Under the pieces are notes generated by a model. That model searched no databases, had not been told where the DNA came from, and worked only from the letters and a program-made list of their open reading frames with translations. Positions 44,149-52,498 of a stretch of 64,000 nt of DNA are shown here, one piece after another (position 1 is the first letter of the stretch; every line of letters begins with the position of its first letter). Where the stretch lies: assembly GCA_902609535.1 (NCBI GenBank), contig CACLSF010000001.1, forward strand, positions 58,582 to 122,581, in the 5' to 3' direction. Both the position numbers and the translations under genes were made by a program. This stretch comes from an uncultured Pelagibacteraceae bacterium (lineage in GTDB: Bacteria > Pseudomonadota > Alphaproteobacteria > Pelagibacterales > Pelagibacteraceae).

Positions 44149-45102
44149 CTAAACTATAATTTTTATTAATTGTGATGTTTTTTTCGATACAAAATTGTCT
44201 AATTTTGGTGAGTTTTGTGCAACTGTAACCATTTCACTTAAATTTCCATTGCAATGTAAGGCTAAATTGCATCCTGCTAAAAAGGATTTTTTTACTCTAA
44301 CATCAAGTTTATCTTTTAAAGCTTTCATTGAAAGATCGTCTGTTAAAATTAGATTTTTAAATTTTATTTTATTTCTTATTAAACTAATAATTTTTTTTGA
44401 ATGAGTAACATTATTTTGAGGATCAATTTTTTGAAATAGCAAATGGCCTGTCATTGCAATCAATGCTTTCTTATTTTTAAAAGTATAAAAATCATTTTTA
44501 ACTAAATAATCCTCATTTTTGTTTATTTTAGGAAGATCTTTATGACTGTCGACTTTAGCTAAACCGTGCCCTGGAATGTGTTTCATCACTGTTGCAACAC
44601 CATTTTTATGAAAATGATTGATACAAATATCTCCCATTATTGATACTATTTTTTTATTACTTGAAAATGATCTGTCATCAACAATTTTATGAAAATTTTT
44701 TCTTTTAAGGTCTAGAACTGGGACTGTATTGATATTTATACCTAATAATTTTAATAGGTATGCAATTTGTTTAACATAGACATTATAATAAATATTAAAT
44801 TTTTTTTTATCTTTATTAAAAAGATTTCCAAAATATTCAGCTGAAAAAATAGAATTATCAATAAATTTCCTTAACCTACTAACTCTACCACCCTCTTCAT
44901 CTATCATAATAGGATAATTTTTATTGTTAAAAATTTTTTTAATAGAATTTGTTAGTTCTTTAGTTTGACTTATAGAATTTATATTTCTAGAAAATAAAAT
45001 AATTCCCCATGGTTTATATTTTTTTAAAAAACTTATTTCCTTTTGGGTAAGATATTTACCTTTTATTCCACAAATAAAAGATCTATGGGATTTATTTGTC
45101 AT
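44149..45102 (-). CDS. nagZ: Beta-N-acetylhexosaminidase NagZ-like (GH3)
   Basis: A 317-residue family 3 glycosidase that removes GlcNAc from anhydro-muropeptides during wall recycling. Seen: the start ICGIKGKYLTQKEISFLKKYKPWGIILF, IMIDEEGGRVSRL, ATVMKHIPGHGLAKVDSHKDLP (Lys-His and the flexible catalytic His-Asp loop), and LILTDDLSMKAL with the nucleophile Asp. It pairs functionally with mltB and the carboxypeptidase upstream. Its 5' end overlaps the small membrane protein gene by 11 bases. Confidence 0.92.
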   Translation of the reverse strand: MTNKSHRSFICGIKGKYLTQKEISFLKKYKPWGIILFSRNINSISQTKELTNSIKKIFNNKNYPIMIDEEGGRVSRLRKFIDNSIFSAEYFGNLFNKDKKKFNIYYNVYVKQIAYLLKLLGININTVPVLDLKRKNFHKIVDDRSFSSNKKIVSIMGDICINHFHKNGVATVMKHIPGHGLAKVDSHKDLPKINKNEDYLVKNDFYTFKNKKALIAMTGHLLFQKIDPQNNVTHSKKIISLIRNKIKFKNLILTDDLSMKALKDKLDVRVKKSFLAGCNLALHCNGNLSEMVTVAQNSPKLDNFVSKKTSQLIKIIV

Positions 45103-45355
45103 TATAAAGAAGTTCCCAAAAAGAATATTTATTTTTTTTCTTATTATTTTTAAATTCTACATATTCAATAATATTTTCCGTATCACTTTCTAATAATATA
45201 AGATCTTTTTCGATATTATTAATTTTTTCATCAATTGAAGAAAGTGATCTATAAGATTTCTTAATATTTTCATCAGAGAAATAGTATCTGGCAGTAAAAA
45301 AAATAAAGAAGAAAATTATAATAAGAAAAAAAAGATACTTTAGTTCTTTAATCAT
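45092..45355 (-). CDS. Small single-pass membrane protein, unknown
   Basis: An 87-residue protein with one N-terminal helix (residues 6-25, KYLFFLIIIFFFIFFTARYY) and a charged tail with coiled-coil tendency (SSIDEKINNIEKDLILLESDTE). It has no recognised domain. In many alphaproteobacteria a SPOR-domain protein occupies this place between argS and nagZ, but no SPOR repeat is visible here. It shares one base with the argS stop and overlaps nagZ by 11 bases, so cotranslation with both is likely. Confidence 0.6.
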   Translation of the reverse strand: MIKELKYLFFLIIIFFFIFFTARYYFSDENIKKSYRSLSSIDEKINNIEKDLILLESDTENIIEYVEFKNNKKKNKYSFWELLYNDK

Positions 45356-47085
45356 TACATTTTTTCAGGTGTATCTACACCCAAAATATTCATACCTGTT
45401 TTCAAAGTATTGGCTATAGATTTAAGGAAAACTAGTTTTTCCATTTTAATTGTATTGTCTTCCTCGATAAACCTTTTAGAAACATCTTCCTTGCCCATAT
45501 TCCAATAAGAATGAAATTCAGAAGCTAATTCATAAAGATAAACTGAAATTCTATGTGGTTCTAATTTTTCTGAAGAAATTTCAACACATTTAGGCCATTC
45601 ACTAATTTTTTTGAATAATTTTATTTCTTCATTCGCAAACTTAAAATCTGAATTCTTGACCTCAAGATTGCTATTTATATCATTTTGGGTATTTCTAAAA
45701 ACAGACGAAATTCTAGCATATGCATACTGAACATAGTAAATAGGATTTTCTTTCGATTTTTCTTTTACTTTGTCAAAATCAAAATCAATTTCTGCATCAC
45801 TGCTTCTGCTTAACATAATAAACCTTGTTGCATCCTTACCCACTTCATTAATAAGATCCTCAATAGTAATATAATCACCTTTCCTTTTAGACATTTTAAA
45901 AGGTTTTTTATCTTTAATAAGTTTTACTAACTGACTAACTTTGCAAATTAATTTATTTTTTTCACCTGACAAAGCTTCAACTACAGAAGTAATTCTTTTA
46001 ATATAACCAGCGTGATCGGCACCAAGTATATTTATAAGAATATTAAAATCTCTTTTTAATTTTGTATTATGATAAGCAACATCACTTGCAAAATATGTCC
46101 ATGATTTATCTTCTTTTTGAAGAGCTCTATCTTTATCATCACCAAATTCTGTAGATTTAAATAATAATTGCTCTCTTTCCACCCAATTTTCGTTACTTTC
46201 TCCTTCGGGAGCTTTAATTTTTCCCTCATAAATATATTTTTTATCTTTTAAATTTTTAATTACTTCATCAACTTCATTATTATTTATAACTTCGGTTTCG
46301 CTGGCAAAGTTATCATGTTTTATACCGAGATTTTCTAAATTAACTTTTATCAACTTTAAAGACTCTTGTATTGAAAGATGTTTTAGTTTTTCTGATACAG
46401 AGTCAAAGTTTTTAAAATCTAAATCTTTATTATTTGAAATTATTTTTTTTGCTATATCTATAAGATAGTCTCCAGGATATAAATCCTTATCTTCAATAGG
46501 AAATGTTTCACTATAAAGTATTTCTTTTATTCGTAAATAAACTGATTTTGTAAAATGAGAGATTTGATTTCCATAATCATTTACATAATATTCTTTGGTA
46601 ACTTTATGACCATTAAAAGATAAAAGATTAGATATTACATCTCCAAGTATAGCGCCTCTTGAGTGACCCACGTGCAAAGGTCCAGTTGGATTGGCAGAAA
46701 CAAACTCTACTAAATAACTATTTTTTTTCCCACTATTACTATTTCCATATGATGAATTATTTAAGACATCTACTATAAAGCTATTCCAAAATTCATTTTT
46801 AAATTTTAGATTAATAAAACCTGGTTTTTCAATGCTAATTTCATCAATATTGCTATCATTATCTTTTATTAAATCAGCTATCTGCTTAGCAAGTTCTATA
46901 GGAGGCTTTTTATTAATTTTGGATAAAACCATTGCAACATTTGTAGAAATGTCTCCACTAAACTTTGCAGGTGGAATATCAACATTGATACCCGATAAAT
47001 TATCTGGCAACTCTAACAAATTATCTTTGTGGGCTGACTTAATAACTTTTTCTATCTTTAATAAATAATTTTCAAATATATTCAT
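45355..47085 (-). CDS. argS: Arginyl-tRNA synthetase
   Basis: A class I synthetase of 576 residues. Motifs: the N-terminal Add1 domain, VEFVSANPTGPLHVGHSRGAILGDVISNLL (HIGH region as HVGH), EYYVNDYGNQI, and PFKMSKRKGDYITIEDL, where KMSK is present. The C-terminal anticodon domain ends in the conserved RISVYLYELASEFHSYWNMG. It overlaps dgt by four bases. Confidence 0.97.
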   Translation of the reverse strand: MNIFENYLLKIEKVIKSAHKDNLLELPDNLSGINVDIPPAKFSGDISTNVAMVLSKINKKPPIELAKQIADLIKDNDSNIDEISIEKPGFINLKFKNEFWNSFIVDVLNNSSYGNSNSGKKNSYLVEFVSANPTGPLHVGHSRGAILGDVISNLLSFNGHKVTKEYYVNDYGNQISHFTKSVYLRIKEILYSETFPIEDKDLYPGDYLIDIAKKIISNNKDLDFKNFDSVSEKLKHLSIQESLKLIKVNLENLGIKHDNFASETEVINNNEVDEVIKNLKDKKYIYEGKIKAPEGESNENWVEREQLLFKSTEFGDDKDRALQKEDKSWTYFASDVAYHNTKLKRDFNILINILGADHAGYIKRITSVVEALSGEKNKLICKVSQLVKLIKDKKPFKMSKRKGDYITIEDLINEVGKDATRFIMLSRSSDAEIDFDFDKVKEKSKENPIYYVQYAYARISSVFRNTQNDINSNLEVKNSDFKFANEEIKLFKKISEWPKCVEISSEKLEPHRISVYLYELASEFHSYWNMGKEDVSKRFIEEDNTIKMEKLVFLKSIANTLKTGMNILGVDTPEKM

Positions 47086-48200
47086 TTGTGTGACTTGTAT
47101 AATTGTATTGCGTATCTATCAGTCATTCCTGATATATAATCAGAAATTGCTCTATATTTATTATTATCTATAGATTTATTAATAATAAACTTTTTGGGTT
47201 TCTTTTCTATTATTTTAAATAAAGTTTCTACTATTTTTTTTCCTTGATTATTTTTCAATTGCACAATCTTATTATTATACATATTTACTTTTAAAAAATT
47301 TTTTACCTCTTTTTCTAATGATAAAAATTTACTAGAGAAATTAATTATTTTATCTTTATACATATAAACGTCTCTTTTAGTATTGATCTTATTTTTCTTT
47401 AAATTTTTAATACTATTTTTAATTACATCTTGCACCATTAAATTTATCGAGTCTCTTATAATTTGATAAACTATTATATCTTTATTTGAACGATTAATTT
47501 TAGTTTTATAGGACTTGTAGATTTGTTTAAAAAAATTAATTTCACACAGTTGATTTAGAGAAAACAATTTAGCCTTAATTCCATCTTGTATATCATGATT
47601 GTTGTAAGCTATGTCGTCAGATATGGCTGCAATTTGTGCCTCAAGAGAAGAATTTTTTTTAAAATTAATTTTTTGTTTAAATTTTTTAGCTCCAATTATT
47701 CTGTTTATTTTATCAATATTACTTATTGGTCCGTTGTGTTTTAAAAGGCCATCTAGTGTTTCAATTGTTAAGTTTAAACCTCTAAATTTTAAATATTTAT
47801 TTTCTATAAACATGACTATTCTTAAAGTTTGAAGATTATGATCAAAACCACCATGCATAGTCATTAATTCATTCAAGGCTTCTTCACCTGCATGACCAAA
47901 TGGAGTATGCCCCATATCATGGGCTAGACTTAGTGTTTCAACTAAATCATCATTTAAATTTAAATATCTAGATATTGATCTTGCAATTTGAGCAACCTCT
48001 AATGAATGTGTTATTCTCGTTCTATAATGATCACCTTCTGTATTAACAAAAACTTGGGTTTTGTGCTTTAATCTTCTAAAGGATGCAGAATGGATTATTC
48101 TATCCCTGTCTCTTTGAAAAGGCGTTCTAAAGGAGCTATTTGGCTCTAAATTTAAACGACCTTTTGATGTAAAAAAACCTAATTTTGAGTAATTATTCAT
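47082..48200 (-). CDS. dgt: Deoxyguanosinetriphosphate triphosphohydrolase-like protein
   Basis: A 372-residue HD-domain dNTPase that removes triphosphate from dNTPs, tuning nucleotide pools. It begins RTPFQRDRDRIIHSASFRRLKHKTQVFV and TRITHSLEVAQIARSI, with the HD in SLAHDMGHTPFGHAGEEALNELM, and AAISDDIAYNNHDIQDGI. The last 100 residues are Lys-rich and diverged. Divergent from erpA over 50 bases; dgt-argS downstream and erpA upstream is a typical alphaproteobacterial setting. Confidence 0.93.
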   Translation of the reverse strand: MNNYSKLGFFTSKGRLNLEPNSSFRTPFQRDRDRIIHSASFRRLKHKTQVFVNTEGDHYRTRITHSLEVAQIARSISRYLNLNDDLVETLSLAHDMGHTPFGHAGEEALNELMTMHGGFDHNLQTLRIVMFIENKYLKFRGLNLTIETLDGLLKHNGPISNIDKINRIIGAKKFKQKINFKKNSSLEAQIAAISDDIAYNNHDIQDGIKAKLFSLNQLCEINFFKQIYKSYKTKINRSNKDIIVYQIIRDSINLMVQDVIKNSIKNLKKNKINTKRDVYMYKDKIINFSSKFLSLEKEVKNFLKVNMYNNKIVQLKNNQGKKIVETLFKIIEKKPKKFIINKSIDNNKYRAISDYISGMTDRYAIQLYKSHK

Positions 48201-48250
48201 TCTTTAAAAATGGCAAATATTAATTATATTAGTAATAACAGTGATAAATA

Positions 48251-48568
48251 ATGATTAAAGAAATTAAATTTACAGATAATGCGTTAAAACAAATCAATAA
48301 CCTTCTATCATCTAAGGATGAAGGTTCTTTTTTTAGAATCGCTATCAAAGGTGGTGGATGCTCAGGGTTTCAGTATGATTTCTCATTTGATAAAACACCT
48401 CAAGACGACGATTTAAGACAAGATAATATTTTAATAGATAAAACTTCAGCTGATCTCTTGAAAGGATCAGAAGTTGATTTTGTAAAAGAATTAATCGGAG
48501 ACCAATTTAAAATTAGCAACCCACAAAGCAAATCATCTTGCGGTTGTGGTGTTTCATTTTCTCTTTAA
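48251..48568 (+). CDS. erpA: A-type iron-sulfur carrier protein (ErpA/IscA-like)
   Basis: A 105-residue carrier that hands Fe-S clusters to apo-proteins. It starts IKEIKFTDNALKQINNLL, has IKGGGCSGFQYDFSF with the first ligand Cys, and ends SSCGCGVSFSL, which carries the CxC ligand pair. Its stop codon overlaps the ATG of xthA (TAATG). A-type paralogues are hard to tell apart; ErpA is favoured by its dgt/xthA neighbourhood. Confidence 0.92.
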   Translation: MIKEIKFTDNALKQINNLLSSKDEGSFFRIAIKGGGCSGFQYDFSFDKTPQDDDLRQDNILIDKTSADLLKGSEVDFVKELIGDQFKISNPQSKSSCGCGVSFSL

Positions 48569-49344
48569 TGATAATTAGCTCATGGAATGTAAATTCTATC
48601 AGAGCAAGAATATTAAACGTTCAAGAATACTTAAAAAAGTTCAATCCTGATATCGTGTTAACTCAAGAAATAAAAACTCAAGAGGAAACTTATCCGTTTG
48701 ATGATATTAAAAAATTAAAATATGAAAGTTATGTATTTGGACAAAAAAGTTACAACGGCGTTGCAATACTTTCCAAAAAAAAATTAGATAAAATCGAAAA
48801 AGATATTTTAAAAGATAAAAACAAACAGTCGAGAATAATTACAGCAGATGCAAAGCATAAGTCTAAAACTATTAAAATTATAAATATCTATACGCCAAAT
48901 GGTAACCCAGTAGATACTGAAAAATATGATTACAAATTATATTGGCTTAACAGTTTAATTAAAAAGCTTAAAACAATTTTAAAAAGTTACGATAATATAA
49001 TTATTGCAGGTGACTTTAATATAATACCTTCTGCTGAAGATGTTCACGATCCTAAAGGATATGAAAATGATGCTCTTTTTAGAATTGAGATAAGAAAAAA
49101 ATTAAGAGAAATGTTTAATTTAGGATTTCATGATGCGTTTAGATATATTTATCCAGATAAAGAAGAATATACTTTTTGGGATTACACAAGTGGTGCTTGG
49201 CAAAAAAATAATGGAATGAGGATTGATCATTTTTTAGTGACTAACAGTTTACTGAATAGTATTAAGGATGTTAAAGTTAATAAATATCCAAGAGGTAGAG
49301 AAAAACCATCTGATCATACACCGATTGAATTAGAATTAGTTTAA
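48568..49344 (+). CDS. xthA: Exodeoxyribonuclease III
   Basis: An AP endonuclease/3'-exonuclease of base excision repair, 258 residues from the ATG at 48568. The conserved start MIISSWNVNSIRARI, ILTQEIKTQEE-type TQEIKTQE, NIYTPNGNP, IIAGDFNIIPSAEDVHDP and the C-terminal MRIDHFLVTNSL, KPSDHTPIELEL contain all metal and catalytic residues. An upstream ATG would put ten extra residues inside erpA and is rejected. Confidence 0.96.
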   Translation: MIISSWNVNSIRARILNVQEYLKKFNPDIVLTQEIKTQEETYPFDDIKKLKYESYVFGQKSYNGVAILSKKKLDKIEKDILKDKNKQSRIITADAKHKSKTIKIINIYTPNGNPVDTEKYDYKLYWLNSLIKKLKTILKSYDNIIIAGDFNIIPSAEDVHDPKGYENDALFRIEIRKKLREMFNLGFHDAFRYIYPDKEEYTFWDYTSGAWQKNNGMRIDHFLVTNSLLNSIKDVKVNKYPRGREKPSDHTPIELELV

Positions 49345-50334
49345 TGATTTAATTTTATTAACTAGATCCTCATTGATATATCTAGGTCCTTTATCTAATC
49401 TATTCTTATGTCTTCTCTCACCAGGAAGTCTGACATCACCCATTGATTTCATTTTATCAAAAAATTTTGATGAATGAGTATCCCAGTCAGTATCTGACAA
49501 TTTATCTGGAGATATAGCTAAAATGAACTCTCCACCACTTGGAGGCCCTCCATCATTGTTATCTTTCTCAGCCGTCTCATAACTAAAATTATCTCCTACT
49601 AGGGCACCTGCAAGCAATTCTACCATCATCGCAATCCCTGAGCCTTTATAGCCGCCAAAAGGCAATAAAACACCTCCATCTGCAATCTCAGCAGGATCCA
49701 TTGTGTCTTTTCCCTCTTTTGTAAGTCCTGTGCCCAATGGAACTTTATGACCCTCTCTTTTAGCAACTTGAACCTCACCCATAGCCATTGATGCTGTTGC
49801 CATATCAAAAACCACTGGGGGTTTATTTTTCCTTGGCCATGCAAATGAAATTGGATTTGTTCCAAATAGAGGTTTGATTGATCCAGCAGGTGCTACAGCA
49901 GGCTTGTAAGATGTGCACGCAATTGCAACCAAACCCTGCTCTGCAATTATTTCTGTTTCAGGCCACATCGCAGCCATGTGATGTGAATTTGTGATTGATA
50001 AAATTGCAACACCATTTTCTTTAGCAAGTTTAATTAATTCAGGTATGCTTTTATTCAAAACTACAGGGGCTAGACAGTTATTCCCATTAGCTTTAACAAC
50101 AGATGCTGATATTATTTTTATATCTGGACTACTCTTGCCATTTATTTTTCCACTCTTTAATCCTGACACATAAGCAGGCACTCTAAATAAGCCATGGGAA
50201 AGAGAACCATCTCTTTCTGCTTTCATAACTAGATCAGCCATAATATTAGATGTTTCTTCATCACAACCATTTTTAAAAAACACATTTTTTGCTAATATGA
50301 AAATTTCTTCTAATGATAATGAGATATTGCTCAC
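49336..50334 (-). CDS. Ldh-family NAD(P)-dependent oxidoreductase
   Basis: A 332-residue member of the malate/L-lactate dehydrogenase (Ldh_2/YbiC-YlbC) family, unrelated to classical LDH. Family motifs are SHGLFRVPAYVSGLKSG, ITNSHHMAAMWPETEIIAEQGLVAIACTS, PLFGTNPISFAWP, and LPFGGYKGSGIAMMVELLAGALVG. The start is GTG at 50334. Members act on sulfolactate, ureidoglycolate, proline ring analogues or 2,3-diketogulonate. No pathway gene nearby fixes the substrate. It overlaps xthA by nine bases, convergent. Confidence 0.85.
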   Translation of the reverse strand: MSNISLSLEEIFILAKNVFFKNGCDEETSNIMADLVMKAERDGSLSHGLFRVPAYVSGLKSGKINGKSSPDIKIISASVVKANGNNCLAPVVLNKSIPELIKLAKENGVAILSITNSHHMAAMWPETEIIAEQGLVAIACTSYKPAVAPAGSIKPLFGTNPISFAWPRKNKPPVVFDMATASMAMGEVQVAKREGHKVPLGTGLTKEGKDTMDPAEIADGGVLLPFGGYKGSGIAMMVELLAGALVGDNFSYETAEKDNNDGGPPSGGEFILAISPDKLSDTDWDTHSSKFFDKMKSMGDVRLPGERRHKNRLDKGPRYINEDLVNKIKSLN

Positions 50335-50464
50335 AATCCTATTAGATATTATTTTAAAGACTTTTCAATAAAATCTTGAATTTATTGGGATAATTATCAA
50401 GACATAACTGATATATCTAATATGCATTTGCTTATTTAAGGTAATTAACACAAAAAACCTCCTG

Positions 50465-51259
50465 ATGAATAATAATGTATTAATTTTTACTGATTTAGAT
50501 GGCTCACTACTGGATAAAAAAAAATTCTATTTTACAAAAGCAAAAAAATATATCAAAGAATTGATATCTAAGGATGTATTAATAATTCCAAATACAAGCA
50601 AAACTGAAAATGAAATTAAATTATTTTTAAAGGAATTAAATTTAAAATTACCTTTCATATCAGAAAATGGGTCTGAAATTCATAATATAAATTTAATAAA
50701 TAAGAAATTCCCAAAGAAGATTACTTTAGCTAGAACAAAAAAAATAATTTATAATATCTTTGAAAAAAATACTGATAAAACAATTTTAAATAAATGTGAT
50801 TTTGTTTACAAAATGAGTAAAAGAAATCAAATAAAAGTATTAGGATTAAGAGGAAAAAAACTCCATGCTAGTTTAAAAAGGAAATTTACTTTTCCATTTA
50901 TTTTCAAGGGATCTTTAGCACAAAAAAATTCACTTTTGAGTAATTCAAGTAAACTAGGTATTAGTATTCAAGAAGGTGGAAGAGTAATGAACTTAGGTGA
51001 CAAAGTTAATAAAGGTTTGGCATGTAGAAAAGTTATCAAAATCTTAAAAAATAATAAAAAAAATAATCTTTCAACAATTGCAGTTGGTGACAACGCAAAT
51101 GACTTAAGTATGTTAAAAACATCAAACTATCCATGCATAATCTCAAATAAATCTATTGAGATAAATAATAAGAATAAAATATTCACAAATAGGCCTGCTC
51201 CAATGGGATGGGTAACTGTAGTTAAAAAAGCAATAGATAAAATAGAGGCTAGAAATTAA
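50465..51259 (+). CDS. HAD phosphatase, mannosyl-/glucosyl-3-phosphoglycerate phosphatase type
   Basis: A 264-residue HAD-superfamily enzyme. It opens with IFTDLDGSLLDKKKF (catalytic Asp and general acid), has SENGSEIH, and ends with AVGDNANDLSMLKTSNYPCIISN, the metal-binding motif. The layout is that of the MPGP (mannosyl-3-phosphoglycerate phosphatase) subfamily, which also contains glucosyl-3-phosphoglycerate phosphatases. It lies four bases before a GT81-like synthase, so it probably makes the final glucosylglycerate. The choice of glucose over mannose rests on that neighbour. Confidence 0.82.
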   Translation: MNNNVLIFTDLDGSLLDKKKFYFTKAKKYIKELISKDVLIIPNTSKTENEIKLFLKELNLKLPFISENGSEIHNINLINKKFPKKITLARTKKIIYNIFEKNTDKTILNKCDFVYKMSKRNQIKVLGLRGKKLHASLKRKFTFPFIFKGSLAQKNSLLSNSSKLGISIQEGGRVMNLGDKVNKGLACRKVIKILKNNKKNNLSTIAVGDNANDLSMLKTSNYPCIISNKSIEINNKNKIFTNRPAPMGWVTVVKKAIDKIEARN

Positions 51260-51263
51260 AATC

Positions 51264-52484
51264 ATGGGTGATTTTTCTCAAAACGGTATTGTTGCAAATC
51301 TCCATGACTTCTCAATAAGAAGTACAGAGCAAATTGAAAAAGACTTATTAAAATTTTCTAAAGAGAGAAAATTAGAATTAATTTTACCTTGTCTTTATTC
51401 AGAACTTGAAGGAGACGCATTGCCAAACATAGTAAATGAAATAAGCAAAACTAAATATCTTAATCATGTGATAATAGGCTTGGATCAAGCTAATAAAGCA
51501 CAAGCTAAAAAGGCATGGAAATTTTTTAAAAAGTTAAAAACTCCATTTTCTATTTTATGGAATGATGGTCCTAAATTAAAAAAATTAGATAAGGAATTAA
51601 AGGGTATAGATCTTGCGCCAAAACAAATGGGTAAAGGAAGAAATGTTTGGTATTGCATTGGCATGGCAATAGCTAGAGATGAAGCTAGATCTGTTGCTTT
51701 ACATGATTGTGATATAAAAACATATGATAGAAGATTGTTAGCAAAACTTTTTTATCCTGTAGAAAACCCCTTATTTAATTATGAATTTTGTAAGGGTTAT
51801 TATCCAAGAATTGCTGATAATAAAATGCATGGAAGAGTAGCTAGATTACTTGTTAATCCACTTCTAACAGCAATGGAAAAAACAATAGGCAAAAGTGATT
51901 ACATAGACTTTATGAAGTCATTTAAATACCCATTAGCTGGAGAATTTTCATTTAGAAGAAATATTCTCCCAGAACTTAGAATTTCATCAGATTGGGGAAT
52001 TGAAATTGCTATTTTATCTGAAATGCAAAGAAATTATTCATCTAACAACATATGCCAAGTAGAATTAGCTGATAATTATGATCATAAACATCAGATGTTA
52101 TCTATCAAAGATAGCTCTAAAGGGTTATCTAAAATGTCTATTGATATAATTAAAACACTAGTAAGAAAACTTGCAACTCAAGGCTATTCTTTTAGCAAAG
52201 AAACTTTTAGATCTATTAAAGCAACTTATTATAGATCAGCTTTAGATTTAATTGATATTTATAGAAGCGATGCTCAAATGAACGGATTAAAGTTTGACTC
52301 TCACAATGAGGAAAAAACGGTTGAGTTATTTGCTTTAAATATAATGAAAGCAGGAGAGTCATTTTTTGAAAATCCGATGGATACACCTTTTATTCCAACT
52401 TGGCACAGAGTAAAAAGTGCTATCCCCGATTTCTTAGATAGATTTAAAGAAAGTGTTAAAGCAGATAATAAAGAATTTAAGTAA
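51264..52484 (+). CDS. Glucosyl-3-phosphoglycerate synthase-like glycosyltransferase (GT81-type)
   Basis: A 406-residue GT-A-fold glycosyltransferase. LILPCLYSELEGDALPNIV is the start of the nucleotide-sugar domain, PKQMGKGRNVWYCIGMAIARDEARSVALHDCDI contains the GKG loop and metal-binding Asp motif (HDCDI), and KSFKYPLAGEFSFRRNIL with the acceptor loop SSDWGIEIAIL follows the GpgS pattern. It would transfer glucose from a nucleotide sugar to 3-phosphoglycerate, giving glucosylglycerate after dephosphorylation, a compatible solute used under salt or nitrogen stress. Paired with the phosphatase upstream. Confidence 0.8.
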   Translation: MGDFSQNGIVANLHDFSIRSTEQIEKDLLKFSKERKLELILPCLYSELEGDALPNIVNEISKTKYLNHVIIGLDQANKAQAKKAWKFFKKLKTPFSILWNDGPKLKKLDKELKGIDLAPKQMGKGRNVWYCIGMAIARDEARSVALHDCDIKTYDRRLLAKLFYPVENPLFNYEFCKGYYPRIADNKMHGRVARLLVNPLLTAMEKTIGKSDYIDFMKSFKYPLAGEFSFRRNILPELRISSDWGIEIAILSEMQRNYSSNNICQVELADNYDHKHQMLSIKDSSKGLSKMSIDIIKTLVRKLATQGYSFSKETFRSIKATYYRSALDLIDIYRSDAQMNGLKFDSHNEEKTVELFALNIMKAGESFFENPMDTPFIPTWHRVKSAIPDFLDRFKESVKADNKEFK

Positions 52485-52498
52485 TATTAAATTTTTCC

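Noticed and set aside
50450..50464. ACCTCCTG before the phosphatase start as a regulatory element
   Set aside because: It is the complement of a ribosome-binding site, but no gene on the minus strand begins nearby; probably chance.
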